In this document: positions 26,117 through 34,429 of the stretch, piece after piece
Numbering within the stretch: the first letter of the stretch is position 1
Layout of the letters: the number at the start of each line of letters is the position of its first letter
NCBI GenBank assembly: GCA_900315925.1
Contig: ONAV01000010.1
Location: 1-64,000 of the forward strand
Length of the DNA: 64,000 nucleotides
DNA from: an uncultured Selenomonadales bacterium
GTDB lineage: Bacteria > Bacillota > Negativicutes > Acidaminococcales > Acidaminococcaceae
Direction: 5' to 3'
Made by a program: the position numbers and the translations under genes
The notes under the pieces: model-generated
What the model was told of the DNA's origin: nothing
Seen by the model: the letters and a program-made list of their open reading frames with translations, nothing else
Databases searched by the model: none

Positions 26117-26422
26117 ATGAAAATCAATTTTAACGAACTGAATTATGAAACGCTGTATCCACTCACCGTAAAACTGGACAACGGCAATATTTATGATGGC
26201 CGTTTTACAGACATGCGCGTTGACCGGGCCAGCATCCCCACCGGCTTATATGCCTATGATGTTCGGGACTGTTGCGACGGGGAACCATGCGAAGTCAAAA
26301 GCTTTGTATTGGTCAACCACATGGGTACGCTGATCACTCCCACTCCCATTCCCGAAGCGGAAGAAGGAGAAGGCTACGTTGTCGATTACTCATTCAGTAC
26401 AAAAGAAGAATCAGATTTATAA
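26117..26422 (+). CDS. LPD28-like protein
   Basis: 101 residues, start after AAAGGAG. The layout YPLTVKLDNGNIYDGRF, GLYAYDVRDCCDGEPCEV, FVLVNHMGTLIT matches the LPD28 domain found in large polyvalent proteins and as free-standing proteins in integrative elements. Its molecular function is unknown. It is followed 18 bases later by the ArdC-like gene, a common pairing in such elements. Confidence 0.65.
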   Translation: MKINFNELNYETLYPLTVKLDNGNIYDGRFTDMRVDRASIPTGLYAYDVRDCCDGEPCEVKSFVLVNHMGTLITPTPIPEAEEGEGYVVDYSFSTKEESDL

Positions 26423-26440
26423 GAAGGAAGGAGAAAAGCC

Positions 26441-27289
26441 ATGATTACTATGCAAGAAGCCAGTGAAAAGTTGTTGGAAATGTTCAAGAGCCAGGAATTC
26501 GGACCACAGCTCAGCTTAAGTATCATAAAACGCAGAAGCGATGATCCGGTGAATGCGTTACCCTGTAATAAATGGAGTATAGGAAATCGCATGCTCATGT
26601 ATTTTTTAGGTCACACTGATGCTGCTGCAACATTTTTACAGTGGAAAGCAATGCACAGACGTGTAGTAAAAAACGCAAAAGCATTTCCCATTTATAGCCC
26701 CATCACCAGCAAAATTAAGAAGAAAAAAGACGATGGAACCGAAGAGGAATTTGTTTTGGTACGCGGTTTTCGTCCTGTATCTGTTTTCCGCATCGAGGAC
26801 ACCATTGGCCTTGAAGGCGATTTTAAAATTCCAGATTACGCGCCACCTGAAATGCCGCCGCTCTTCAAAGCATCAGAAAAGCTTGGCATCCGTGTGTTTT
26901 GGCGGCCATTATCAAAGGCAGCATATGGTTATTATACGCCAGATGATAATAGCATAACGCTATCGTCTACTGATTATGTAGTTTGGTTTCACGAGTTAGC
27001 CCATGGAGTGAGAGAGACATTGGCTGATACAAAAACTGATCCTGACAGAGAAGAAATTATTGCCGAAACGACAGCCATTGTTCTGTATGAGATGCAATTT
27101 GGCGAACATGGATACACGGAACAGGCCTACGACTATATTAAACATTACTGTGCTGACAAAAGCCCTGAAGCAGTTATAAAGGCCGTTATGGGTGTTCTGA
27201 AAGACGTGGAAGAGGCGATTAACAAAATACTGGACGCAGCAAATGAAGCTGCAACCGATACTGTCGCAGAACAGACGGCGCTGTTTTAA
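26441..27289 (+). CDS. ArdC-like anti-restriction protein
   Basis: 282 residues, start after AAGGAAGGAG. The N-terminal ~130 residues match the ArdC ssDNA-binding domain (WSIGNRMLMYFLGHTDAAA, then PIYSPI and VRGFRPVSVF). The C-terminal half is a zincin-type metallopeptidase with HELAHGV (~183) and a downstream Glu (EEIIAETTAI). ArdC proteins protect incoming single strands from restriction during transfer. Here it shares an island with a complete type I system. The last residues, EQTALF, recur in the next gene product and resemble a sliding-clamp binding peptide. Confidence 0.8.
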   Translation: MITMQEASEKLLEMFKSQEFGPQLSLSIIKRRSDDPVNALPCNKWSIGNRMLMYFLGHTDAAATFLQWKAMHRRVVKNAKAFPIYSPITSKIKKKKDDGTEEEFVLVRGFRPVSVFRIEDTIGLEGDFKIPDYAPPEMPPLFKASEKLGIRVFWRPLSKAAYGYYTPDDNSITLSSTDYVVWFHELAHGVRETLADTKTDPDREEIIAETTAIVLYEMQFGEHGYTEQAYDYIKHYCADKSPEAVIKAVMGVLKDVEEAINKILDAANEAATDTVAEQTALF

Positions 27290-27304
27290 CAGGAGGCAGA
27301 AAAA

Positions 27305-27778
27305 ATGAATGAATCGTTTCAGGAAAGGAAGGAACGCGAGAACCAAAAGCGATATAAGAAATGGTTATCGTGCGGCTTCACCGGCGAGATACATATTAAT
27401 GATTGCGGCTGGTGTGACAATGGGCTATCTTTAAGCGACCACGAGGATGCAAAGCGCATTGATTTATTCGATAAGTACCCATTCAGGTGCCATATTGAAT
27501 ATATGCAGCTGCCTAATCAAAAGTGGATTGTGGGATCGTGGTTGGATTGCCCTCTGCATGGCTATTGCCATGGCATAAGTGTTTGGTCTAAACAATATGA
27601 TACGGAAAGTGAGGCGATAACGTCAGAACTGGACAGAATCGAAGAAGCTTTGGAGGAAAAGGACCGGAAGAAGTTTGTATTGCAAGCGATACAGACTTGC
27701 CGGAACCAATTTAAAGAAGCTGTGTTTGAGATGGCCTTTGAGCCAATGGCACAGTTTGAACAGGTAGCTTTATTTTAA
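27305..27778 (+). CDS. Hypothetical protein with clamp-like C-terminus
   Basis: 157 residues, 15 bases after the ArdC-like gene behind AGGAGG. The first half has four Cys and three His near WCDNG and CPLHGYCHG, a possible metal site; the second half is a long charged helix (ELDRIEEALEEKDRKKF). It ends EQVALF, nearly the same as the ArdC-like protein. No family is recognised. Shared ends suggest a common partner. Confidence 0.6.
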   Translation: MNESFQERKERENQKRYKKWLSCGFTGEIHINDCGWCDNGLSLSDHEDAKRIDLFDKYPFRCHIEYMQLPNQKWIVGSWLDCPLHGYCHGISVWSKQYDTESEAITSELDRIEEALEEKDRKKFVLQAIQTCRNQFKEAVFEMAFEPMAQFEQVALF

Positions 27779-27799
27779 TAGCACCACCACATTAACAAC

Positions 27800-27832
27800 C
27801 GGAGCAGTCGAAACAGGCTGCTCCGAATTTTT
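27800..27832 (+). terminator. Hairpin inside the helicase-RadC operon
   Basis: CGGAGCAG and CTGCTCCG form an 8-bp stem followed by A-A and seven T, with the next ribosome site directly after. It would stop most transcripts unless read through. Confidence 0.7.
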
Positions 27833-27849
27833 TTAAGGAGGAAAGAACC

Positions 27850-28353
27850 ATGCATGTATTAACTTTCGTATTACAAATGCCCAATGTACCCAATGAAGCT
27901 GTTGAAGAAGAGGCCATCCTGAATGAGCTTCGGTTAGCTGACTATGTGAATGAACTGCCGTTACAGGAGAGCCATTTCACAGAGATGACAAAGCTTCTGG
28001 GTAAGCATTTCGGAAAGGAGAATCTGGAAGCCGACAGCTGCAACAGAACCATCACCATTAAGAAAGATGGTATCGTTAGGTATTTTATCAATCTGCGCGC
28101 AAAAATTAAAAACACCATTGATCTTGCCATGGATAAACCTATTGAAGATTTTATCTACTTACGCGGGGAATCGGATTGGTACGCAATAGGAAATATGCTC
28201 TCTGATCCGTTCGACACGCAGTTTTATGTGGACTATGGCTTGGGATGCGGTTCCGCAACGGTGTTCGCTCATAACCTTTACAACTGGCTGGGCTACAAAA
28301 AATCGGATGAAATCACCATGGAACTGACCCAGGTGTTTGATGTTCATTATTAA
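27850..28353 (+). CDS. Hypothetical protein
   Basis: 167 residues, start MHVLTFVLQMP after AAGGAGG. It is acidic overall and contains RTITIKKDGIVRYFINL and YAIGNMLSDPFDTQFYV. No signal, membrane segment or catalytic motif is visible, and no family is recognised. It sits between terminator-like hairpin 27800 and another small gene. Confidence 0.6.
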   Translation: MHVLTFVLQMPNVPNEAVEEEAILNELRLADYVNELPLQESHFTEMTKLLGKHFGKENLEADSCNRTITIKKDGIVRYFINLRAKIKNTIDLAMDKPIEDFIYLRGESDWYAIGNMLSDPFDTQFYVDYGLGCGSATVFAHNLYNWLGYKKSDEITMELTQVFDVHY

Positions 28354-28372
28354 GGGAAAGGACGTGTAAAGA

Positions 28373-28672
28373 ATGGAAAAAGGAACTAAATTTATCGTAT
28401 TTATCGACTATTGCGAGCCGGATATGGCCCCGAACTCTCCAGGCTTTGATTCTCAGCCGCGATTCTATCACGCAGAAACGATGGAACAGGCGCGCAAAAG
28501 AATTAAAACCGAATACGACAAAGGGATAGCCTATGCCAAAGAGATCGGTATTGATACCGAAGACGAAGACAGCTTTGACGCATGGATGGATCCCAAAGGC
28601 AAAAGTTATGACATCTTTGCAGAAGATCACTTCATTGAAAAAGGCAAAATTTATGAAGCCGAAAGGGCTTAA
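28373..28672 (+). CDS. Hypothetical acidic small protein
   Basis: 99 residues, start MEKGTKFIVFIDYCEP. Strongly acidic, with a Tyr- and Asp-rich second half (GIDTEDEDSFDAWMDPKGK). The charge resembles DNA-mimic anti-restriction proteins, but no family match is seen, so this is only a suggestion. It lies 14 bases before the exonuclease gene. Confidence 0.55.
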   Translation: MEKGTKFIVFIDYCEPDMAPNSPGFDSQPRFYHAETMEQARKRIKTEYDKGIAYAKEIGIDTEDEDSFDAWMDPKGKSYDIFAEDHFIEKGKIYEAERA

Positions 28673-28686
28673 GGGAGGAAAACACT

Positions 28687-29646
28687 ATGAATACTAACAA
28701 ACCTTATGAAATCATCGCCGACACTCGTAAGATGAGCCATCAGGATTGGCTGGCCATGCGGAAAGCTGGGATTGGAGGAAGTGATTGCGCCCCCGCTGTG
28801 GGTCTGTCCAGGTGGAAGTCTCCATTCCAACTATGGAGTGAGAAGACAAATCGTATCACCCCCACCAAAGCTGGCGAAGCAGCTTATTGGGGTTCTGTTA
28901 TGGAGCCGATACTCCGCAACGAGTTTGCTAAGAGGACAAATCTTGAAGTCCACGAACTCCCAGCGTTCTTGCGTAGCATGGAGCATCCCTTTATGTTGGC
29001 AAATATTGATGGCTACGTTAAGAACGAAGATGGTAGCTATTCAGTTTTGGAGATTAAAACGGCTAATGCGTATGCCGCCGTTCAGGACTGGCAGAACGGG
29101 CTCCCAATCGAATACTACTGTCAGGTTATGCACTATATGGCAGTTACAGGTATGTCTTCTGCCTACGTCTCTGTTTTATTGGGCGGCAATCAATTCGATA
29201 TCCAAAAGATAGAAAGAGATGAAGAAATGATTCAGCATATTATCCAGATGGAAGAACACTTTTGGTACGAATACATGCTGAAAGATACGCCACCCGAAGC
29301 AACTGCCAAAGACAACGAATTTATGAGCCAGCTTTATCCTAAGTCTGAAGAAAAGGCAATTGAAATGCCAACACAGGCTAAAGACGTGCTATCAGATTAT
29401 GAAAAGGCATGTCACGACCTCGCCCTTGCTAAAGAAGCCAAAGAAGAGGCAGAAGCTAAACTGAAACTTATGCTTGCTAATGCTGAGGTTGGGATTTCCG
29501 GGAACTACAAAGTATCTTGGAAGAACGTCAGCACCACCCGGCTTGACAGCAAGAAGGTAAAAGCTTTGCTCACAGAAGAGCAGTTGAAAGAATGTAGTAC
29601 TACCACGACAACGCGCAAATTCACTGTTGGCGCGTGCAAGAAATAA
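28687..29646 (+). CDS. YqaJ-type recombination exonuclease
   Basis: 319 residues, start after GGGAGG. The N-terminal ~200 residues follow the YqaJ/lambda-exonuclease family: MRKAGIGGSDCAPAVGLSRW, AAYWGSVMEPILRNEF, ANIDGYV and the catalytic-like VLEIKTANAYA (E-x-K), then a Gln-containing YCQVMHYMAVTG. The C-terminal ~90 residues are a coiled coil plus a small domain. It would degrade 5' ends for strand annealing recombination. The annealing partner may be the gene at 30446. Confidence 0.85.
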   Translation: MNTNKPYEIIADTRKMSHQDWLAMRKAGIGGSDCAPAVGLSRWKSPFQLWSEKTNRITPTKAGEAAYWGSVMEPILRNEFAKRTNLEVHELPAFLRSMEHPFMLANIDGYVKNEDGSYSVLEIKTANAYAAVQDWQNGLPIEYYCQVMHYMAVTGMSSAYVSVLLGGNQFDIQKIERDEEMIQHIIQMEEHFWYEYMLKDTPPEATAKDNEFMSQLYPKSEEKAIEMPTQAKDVLSDYEKACHDLALAKEAKEEAEAKLKLMLANAEVGISGNYKVSWKNVSTTRLDSKKVKALLTEEQLKECSTTTTTRKFTVGACKK

Positions 29647-29659
29647 TATCTGTTATCAA

Positions 29660-29688
29660 CCCCTGGAGCTCACGCTCTGGGGGATTTT
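29660..29688 (+). terminator. Hairpin between exonuclease and radC
   Basis: CCCCTGGAGC and GCTCTGGGG form a stem followed by a T-run, and the next ribosome site comes directly after. It is the third terminator-like hairpin inside this operon. Confidence 0.65.
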
Positions 29689-29712
29689 TTATTTTTAAAG
29701 GAGGATAACACA

Positions 29713-30381
29713 ATGAAAGACTATCGTATCGCAGAAAGCATGGAACACATGCAAAACTATGGACCGAATGGAATCACGAATTTTGAACTGATTTCCATCA
29801 TCCTGGGTAACAGCGAAAAGGCATCAAAGCTGCTGCATCAGGACGAGACATTGTTCTCACCAACACAGGATGGATTAAAGTGCATCGCAAGCCAGGACTT
29901 TGACGGTCTGAAATTTCTCGGCGATCTGACCAAAACAGAAGCTGCACGTATTCTTGCTGCCATAGAAATCGGTAAGCGTATTGCCTATGCATCGGCTTCG
30001 GAAATGGAGCACATAACCAGTCCCGGCGACGCCGCACAATACCTTATGGGCAGAATGAGGAATTTAACTCATGAGTGCTTTGTAGTGGTCTTATTAAATA
30101 CGAAGAACAGAGTCATTCGAGTAAAGCAGATTGCGGAAGGTTCCCTTACATCGGCTGTAGTTCACCCAAGAGAAGTTTTTGCGCCGGCGGTCACAGCCCA
30201 TAGTGGATCGATCCTCGTGGCGCATAACCATCCGTCAGGGGATCCGTATCCGTCGACGGAAGATCGTAACCTGACCCGTGCGTTGGAAGACGCCGGTAAC
30301 GTTTTAGGTATTCCCTTAATTGATCACGTCGTAATCGGCGATGGACGGTACTATTCGTTTCGCGAACATGGAGATTTATAA
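29713..30381 (+). CDS. radC: RadC-family JAB-domain protein
   Basis: 222 residues, start after AAAGGAGG. RadC has an N-terminal helix-hairpin-helix part (~1-95) and a C-terminal JAB metalloprotease-like domain with AHNHPSGDPYPSTED (~170-184), the H-x-H and S-x7-D metal ligands. RadC proteins on mobile elements are common; their role is still unclear and probably not direct DNA repair. All metal ligands are present, so it should be active if the domain is. Confidence 0.9.
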   Translation: MKDYRIAESMEHMQNYGPNGITNFELISIILGNSEKASKLLHQDETLFSPTQDGLKCIASQDFDGLKFLGDLTKTEAARILAAIEIGKRIAYASASEMEHITSPGDAAQYLMGRMRNLTHECFVVVLLNTKNRVIRVKQIAEGSLTSAVVHPREVFAPAVTAHSGSILVAHNHPSGDPYPSTEDRNLTRALEDAGNVLGIPLIDHVVIGDGRYYSFREHGDL

Positions 30382-30445
30382 GTAACAAAGCCAGTGTAAA
30401 TGATGCACCGGCCATTTTAATTAAAAGAAAAGGAGAGATTACATC

Positions 30446-30976
30446 ATGGCAAAAATCAATGACATTAAGTCCACTATCGCGGCAATGGCACAGAGAAATA
30501 ACTTACCGGAGTACGGCAATACTGCATTAAAGGTAGCAGAACCGCCAGTAATTCCTCTGCCTACTAATCCTACTACGGCACCGGTGAAGAAACCGGACGT
30601 ACAGCTTACGCCCCAACAGGCGCTGAAACAGTTCATTAAAACTAACCTGAGGGAAGGTGTAGACTATGGGCAGATACCAGGCGTGAAAAACAACCAATTA
30701 TTTAAACCGGGCGCCGCCAAAATAATTAACTTCTTGCATCTTAGGCCCCAGGTTCAGTTGCTGCATACGGTATTTGATCCGGAGGCTAAGGCCATCAGCT
30801 ATACCGTAAAGGTTACGCTGATTTCAGAGGATGGCGTTGCTGTTACAGAGGCACTCGGAGGGGCGAACACATTGGAGCCGAAGTTCATGAAAGGTGGTAT
30901 GGGATCGCAAAATCTCGTTGTCAGTCAAGCCGTTAAAAGAGCTACTGTTTCAGCAGTTAAGAATTTGATTTGCTAA
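30446..30976 (+). CDS. Phage/ICE-type recombination accessory protein
   Basis: 176 residues, start after AAAGGAGAG. After a flexible Pro-rich N-terminus, residues ~60-175 follow a pattern seen in phage and element proteins near recombination genes: LREGVDYGQIPGVKNNQLFK, then PGAAKIINFLHL and SQNLVVSQAVKRATVSAV. It may bind DNA or aid strand annealing with the exonuclease. The function is not established for this family. Confidence 0.5.
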   Translation: MAKINDIKSTIAAMAQRNNLPEYGNTALKVAEPPVIPLPTNPTTAPVKKPDVQLTPQQALKQFIKTNLREGVDYGQIPGVKNNQLFKPGAAKIINFLHLRPQVQLLHTVFDPEAKAISYTVKVTLISEDGVAVTEALGGANTLEPKFMKGGMGSQNLVVSQAVKRATVSAVKNLIC

Positions 30977-30985
30977 AACAAAAGG

Positions 30986-31012
30986 GCCCGCTCTGAAATA
31001 ATCAGGGCGGGC
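30986..31012. terminator. Bidirectional terminator
   Basis: GCCCGCTCTGA and TCAGGGCGGGC form an 11-bp stem between convergent genes. Only a short T-rich tail follows on the plus strand. Confidence 0.65.
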
Positions 31013-31022
31013 TTAATACTTA

Positions 31023-31661
31023 TTAACCTCCGGCTAACTGCAGTACCTCGGGCATGTAGCGATTGAAACAGCCAACAATCGTGCGATAATACATCATCTC
31101 CCAAAAGGCCGTGTACGCTTTCGTATCGCTTCCATATGTGGGTGTGATGTATCTATCAACATAAGTGGCTTGCAGCTTCTCAAATAACGGAATCGGCGTA
31201 GCCATGGTGAATTGAGGAAACTCTTTTAAGGTCGTCTCATCAAAGACTTTGCTTAAATTCAGGGTATCACGCTCATCCATGGGCAGGACAGCACGCAGAC
31301 CATCCAGCTCTTTGATATAAAAGCAAAGTTCACCATAGAAAACGTCTGCTTCCTTGGCCTTTGCGCATTCAATAAACGTACCTTTTTCAGTAAAAGAAAT
31401 GCCAGCTATCAGAAGAGAGGCAGCAATATACTGGATAATGCCTAGGGGGTGTACCCTACGTCTTTTTGCCTGATTATTGCCACGCGATTTCAAATACGTC
31501 GGCTTAATGGTCAAGCCAATACGAGAGTAACGGGAAAAGGAAGCCGTTTTATCTGCAATATTCAACCCATCAGCGGCATTTACTTTCTGAATAAAGCCGA
31601 TTGCATCGTCTATGCCCATATTGTCCACTGAGTTAACGTTTTTACATTTCAGTTCTAACAT
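31023..31661 (-). CDS. Hypothetical protein
   Basis: 212 residues, start MLELKCKNVNSVDNM after GAGGTGAG. It has a basic patch (SRGNNQAKRRRVHPLG), one possible hydrophobic helix (GIIQYIAASLLIAGISF) and an otherwise globular profile. No family is recognised. It faces the excisionase-like gene across a divergent region and is not part of the plus-strand operon. Confidence 0.55.
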   Translation of the reverse strand: MLELKCKNVNSVDNMGIDDAIGFIQKVNAADGLNIADKTASFSRYSRIGLTIKPTYLKSRGNNQAKRRRVHPLGIIQYIAASLLIAGISFTEKGTFIECAKAKEADVFYGELCFYIKELDGLRAVLPMDERDTLNLSKVFDETTLKEFPQFTMATPIPLFEKLQATYVDRYITPTYGSDTKAYTAFWEMMYYRTIVGCFNRYMPEVLQLAGG

Positions 31662-31775
31662 AAACTCACCTCACTCACTCTACATATTATAAGTGTATAA
31701 CCGGGCGATTGTAAAGCCAAAATTGAACTTGCATTTACTATTAGAGTGCAACTCGTTTTCTAATCTTAAATTTTT

Positions 31776-31847
31776 ATTTAATATTAGTTGACAAGAGAAA
31801 CGGCATATAGTATAATATTCTTAAAGAAAATATATATTTAATATTAG
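31776..31847 (+). promoter_or_regulatory. Promoter of the xis-int operon
   Basis: TTGACA (31788-31793) and TATAAT (31811-31816) stand 17 bases apart, a consensus housekeeping promoter. The 12-mer ATTTAATATTAG occurs at 31776-31787 and again at 31836-31847, flanking the promoter and 60 bases apart. This placement suits a regulator that loops or blocks the promoter. Confidence 0.75.
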
Positions 31848-31862
31848 ATAAAAGGAGTACAA

Positions 31863-32168
31863 ATGAATCAAGAAATTACCACCAATCCTAATGGCCAAAC
31901 TGACAGACTTATATCACAACGCCAGTTTTGCAAGAAGTATGGAACCACACCGGCCTTGATGAGCAATTTCGAAAATATGGGAGTGATCACTTCCATGCGA
32001 AGCTCGAAGCCAGGGGGGACAATACGTTACATTGAAAATGAGACGTGGAATAGCATTACATCATTCATACGCAAATCAAGCGGTACACAAGAAAGTACAC
32101 AACCCTTAACCACCACAAAAGACCAAAGCAAAAGGTACACGCTAAGAAGGAGACAGAAAGATGCGTAA
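31863..32168 (+). CDS. Excisionase-like DNA-binding protein
   Basis: 101 residues, start MNQEITTNPNG after AAAGGAG. The central part (LISQRQFCKKYGTTPALMSN, MGVITSMRSSKP, TIRYIENETWNS) is a winged-helix of the MerR/excisionase kind. The C-terminus is basic. It overlaps the integrase gene by eight bases. Position and fold suggest it steers the integrase toward excision, as Xis proteins do; it could also be a repressor. Confidence 0.65.
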   Translation: MNQEITTNPNGQTDRLISQRQFCKKYGTTPALMSNFENMGVITSMRSSKPGGTIRYIENETWNSITSFIRKSSGTQESTQPLTTTKDQSKRYTLRRRQKDA

Positions 32169-33402
32169 AGCAAAGGAAGAAAAGAAATTCAAAGAAAAAT
32201 ACATAACCTTGGACATTAAGAACAATAATTACAAAGTGCGCGTCCCTGGATTCAAAGCGGTCATCTTTAAGTCTGCCGAAGAAGCCATAGAGGAACGAAA
32301 CAGGCTTCTTAAGGCTAAAGACGACGGTAGAATCAGTATTGACCCAAACATAACCGTAGGCGAATGGATCGAACTGTTTCTTAATAACCATTGCGGCAAT
32401 TGCAAGCCTTCTACAATCGAAGGCTACTTGACAGATATAGAGCGTTGTTGTGAACCGCTCTACGATATTCCTGTCAAGGATTGCAAAACCAAAGACGTGG
32501 ACAATATCATATTGGGTTTATGTAAAAAGGGGGCAGCTAAGTCAACGGTTAAAAGAACGAGAAACATTCTTCATAAACTGTTCAACACACTGATCAAAAA
32601 GAATTATCTCCCAGCAAATCTAGTGCCAGGCCCATCATTTACAGAAATCACCGACAATATGATCACAGAAAACGAAAACAGCATTGAACGACAGGCTTTC
32701 ACGAAAGAGGCACTTAAGAGCTTGGTTGAAACAGCAAAGACCTTTGACTCAAAGAACAAAGACAAATGCAAAAAATATGCCGCGGCCATGTCTATCTTAA
32801 TAAACACTGGCATGCGCATCTCTGAGTTCCTGGCCCTTACTAAAAACAATGTCGGGGTAAGCAACGACAAATCATACGCAAAAATCTATGTACGCCACTC
32901 GCTTCGACCACTAAAGAAGAATAAAGAAGACGAAAGCAAATGTTGGACAATCGGCAAACCAAAAAACAAAAACTCCTACAGAGAAATCACCATTTATGAT
33001 GCAGATGCTATTGAAAGTATTTGCTACTTATCTGGGTTAAAGCATGATTCAGCTATCCAGGACGGCAAAATCTACGACTTCCTCTTTGCAACCAATGCAG
33101 GCAATCCAGTACGTATAAGTAATTTCGAGGGAACCTTCCGCAAAATAAGAGAAAAGGCAAACGCTTATAAAGATGTCCCGAACAAAATGGGAACGAAGAC
33201 CATACGGCATTACATATGCGTCCACGAAATTCGTCATTCGGTCGCTACTATCCTGGCTCATATCTCAGAACCTAAAGAGTATCCCACTATAGCAGCAATG
33301 TTAGGGCACACAGTACCGGTATTTCTAAGTACTTACGTGCACGCAACCGACGATAGTAAGGAGACAATAGCCAAAAGGTTCTCGTCAATGATGAGTGCTT
33401 AA
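32161..33402 (+). CDS. Tyrosine integrase
   Basis: 413 residues. Residues ~1-60 form an arm-binding domain, ~65-160 the core-binding domain (ITVGEWIELFLNNHC), ~175-400 the catalytic domain. The active-site residues are visible: Arg in TGMRISEFLAL (~219), HEIRH (~355-359), His in LGHT and the Tyr nucleophile in STYVHA (~391). It would insert and excise the element at a chromosomal site. A tRNA-Lys remnant lies 150 bases downstream, and arm-type repeats lie in between. Confidence 0.93.
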   Translation: MRKAKEEKKFKEKYITLDIKNNNYKVRVPGFKAVIFKSAEEAIEERNRLLKAKDDGRISIDPNITVGEWIELFLNNHCGNCKPSTIEGYLTDIERCCEPLYDIPVKDCKTKDVDNIILGLCKKGAAKSTVKRTRNILHKLFNTLIKKNYLPANLVPGPSFTEITDNMITENENSIERQAFTKEALKSLVETAKTFDSKNKDKCKKYAAAMSILINTGMRISEFLALTKNNVGVSNDKSYAKIYVRHSLRPLKKNKEDESKCWTIGKPKNKNSYREITIYDADAIESICYLSGLKHDSAIQDGKIYDFLFATNAGNPVRISNFEGTFRKIREKANAYKDVPNKMGTKTIRHYICVHEIRHSVATILAHISEPKEYPTIAAMLGHTVPVFLSTYVHATDDSKETIAKRFSSMMSA

Positions 33403-33423
33403 CTGTGCGACGTCTTATTAATG

Positions 33424-33468
33424 TCAGATTGCCCTCAATCGCCAGATTTGCCTTGACAGATTTGTCTT
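33424..33468 (+). repeat. Candidate integrase arm-type sites
   Basis: AGATTTGCCTT (33444-33454) and AGATTTGTCTT (33458-33468) repeat directly 14 bases apart; a partial third copy AGATTGCCCT stands near 33426. They lie between the integrase gene and the tRNA remnant, where arm sites of tyrosine integrases usually are. Confidence 0.5.
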
Positions 33469-33505
33469 AAAATTGTCTGAATATCAACTGACCCAAAAGA
33501 CAAAA

Positions 33506-33531
33506 AGAGCCCGCCAATATAGACGGGCTCT
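33506..33531 (+). terminator. Integrase terminator
   Basis: AGAGCCCG and CGGGCTCT form an 8-bp stem followed by a T-rich tract. Confidence 0.7.
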
Positions 33532-33551
33532 GCATTTTTAACAGACAAAAG

Positions 33552-33606
33552 TATGTGGTCGCTCTCGATTAAGAGTCAGTTGCTCTGCCAGCTGAGCTAG
33601 TCGACC
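33552..33606 (-). pseudogene. Truncated tRNA-Lys(CUU) / attachment-site hybrid
   Basis: From base 33606 the minus strand reads GGTCGACTAGCTCAG, then D-arm, then ACTGACTCTTAATC with a CUU anticodon, as in tRNA-Lys. After the anticodon loop the match fails: only GAGAGCGACCACA follows, about 20 bases short of a full tRNA, with no T-arm. The 5' half is on the chromosome side, and the break is on the side of the integrase. This fits an integration junction in the tRNA anticodon region, with the 3' half lost or at the far end of the element. No second junction was found in the window. Confidence 0.6.
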
Positions 33607-33756
33607 ACTTGACGTGTTACTGGAATATTATAGTATAAAGGAAAGGGATTGTCAAGAAAAAGTTGATAAATCTCGAAGAAATTCAAACAACATTTCTCTT
33701 TCCCTTGCCAAGCAACATCTTAATCCGACGAGAAGAACGATTCGAATATCTTGTCA

Positions 33757-34182
33757 TTAATCCGCAATTTCCAGTTTTTCCAGATTTCTGTACATGAAAT
33801 CCAAACGGTCAAATCCAAAATCCAGATAATGCTGGATGCTGTCCGTCGTTGTATTTTCCGGCCAGAATACTATGATCAGATTCTTCCCTTCCACATTATA
33901 ATTATAGCTGTCCGCTGTATGATGGCGGTTCAGCAGACCGTTAAACTGCTGCAATACCGCCACGCATTTACGCGGGTGATATTTACTTAAATCCGCACCG
34001 ACTACCTTCACCATCATAAAACGTCCGGGAGGAACTGCAATTACTCCCATATAATCTATGCCAGCCGTTTCGGAATGGTGTTTGATAATATATACGTCGT
34101 TGCCCGTAGCGGAATCAACCATAACTTCATAAGGAACATTTTTTTCATCCAACCATGCCCTCACATCTTCAATCGTTATCAT
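33757..34182 (-). CDS. Hypothetical protein (YbjN-like profile)
   Basis: 141 residues, start MITIEDVRAWLDEKNVPY after AAAGGAGG; the frame stays open upstream but without a ribosome site. The alternation of short helices and strands (DYMGVIAVPPGRFMMVKVV, CVAVLQQFNGLLNRHHTA) recalls YbjN/chaperone-like folds. No catalytic residues are evident. It is the first chromosomal gene beyond the integration site. Confidence 0.5.
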   Translation of the reverse strand: MITIEDVRAWLDEKNVPYEVMVDSATGNDVYIIKHHSETAGIDYMGVIAVPPGRFMMVKVVGADLSKYHPRKCVAVLQQFNGLLNRHHTADSYNYNVEGKNLIIVFWPENTTTDSIQHYLDFGFDRLDFMYRNLEKLEIAD

Positions 34183-34315
34183 CAGTCCACATCCTCCTTT
34201 ATTATCACGGAGTAATACTACTATATTATTATAATATATTCTCCCTTTACGAACAAGCGCTCTTCCGTTTTCATTCATAAGTTTTTTCAGAATTGAAAAT
34301 AAAAAACGCACCCGT

Positions 34316-34331
34316 TGTTTCACGTGAAACA
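34316..34331. promoter_or_regulatory. parS site (ParB/Spo0J)
   Basis: TGTTTCACGTGAAACA, a perfect match to the bacterial parS consensus, a 16-bp palindrome. It lies between the YbjN-like gene and rsmH-like gene. ParB loads here and spreads to organise the origin region. Confidence 0.9.
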
Positions 34332-34429
34332 ATTTCTGTTTTTAACCTTTTCAAAATTCACAATTCAATTTATAATTTACAAGGTAAGACTCTGAACAAA
34401 TCAAACAAGTCAAAGGAAAACAGAAGAAT

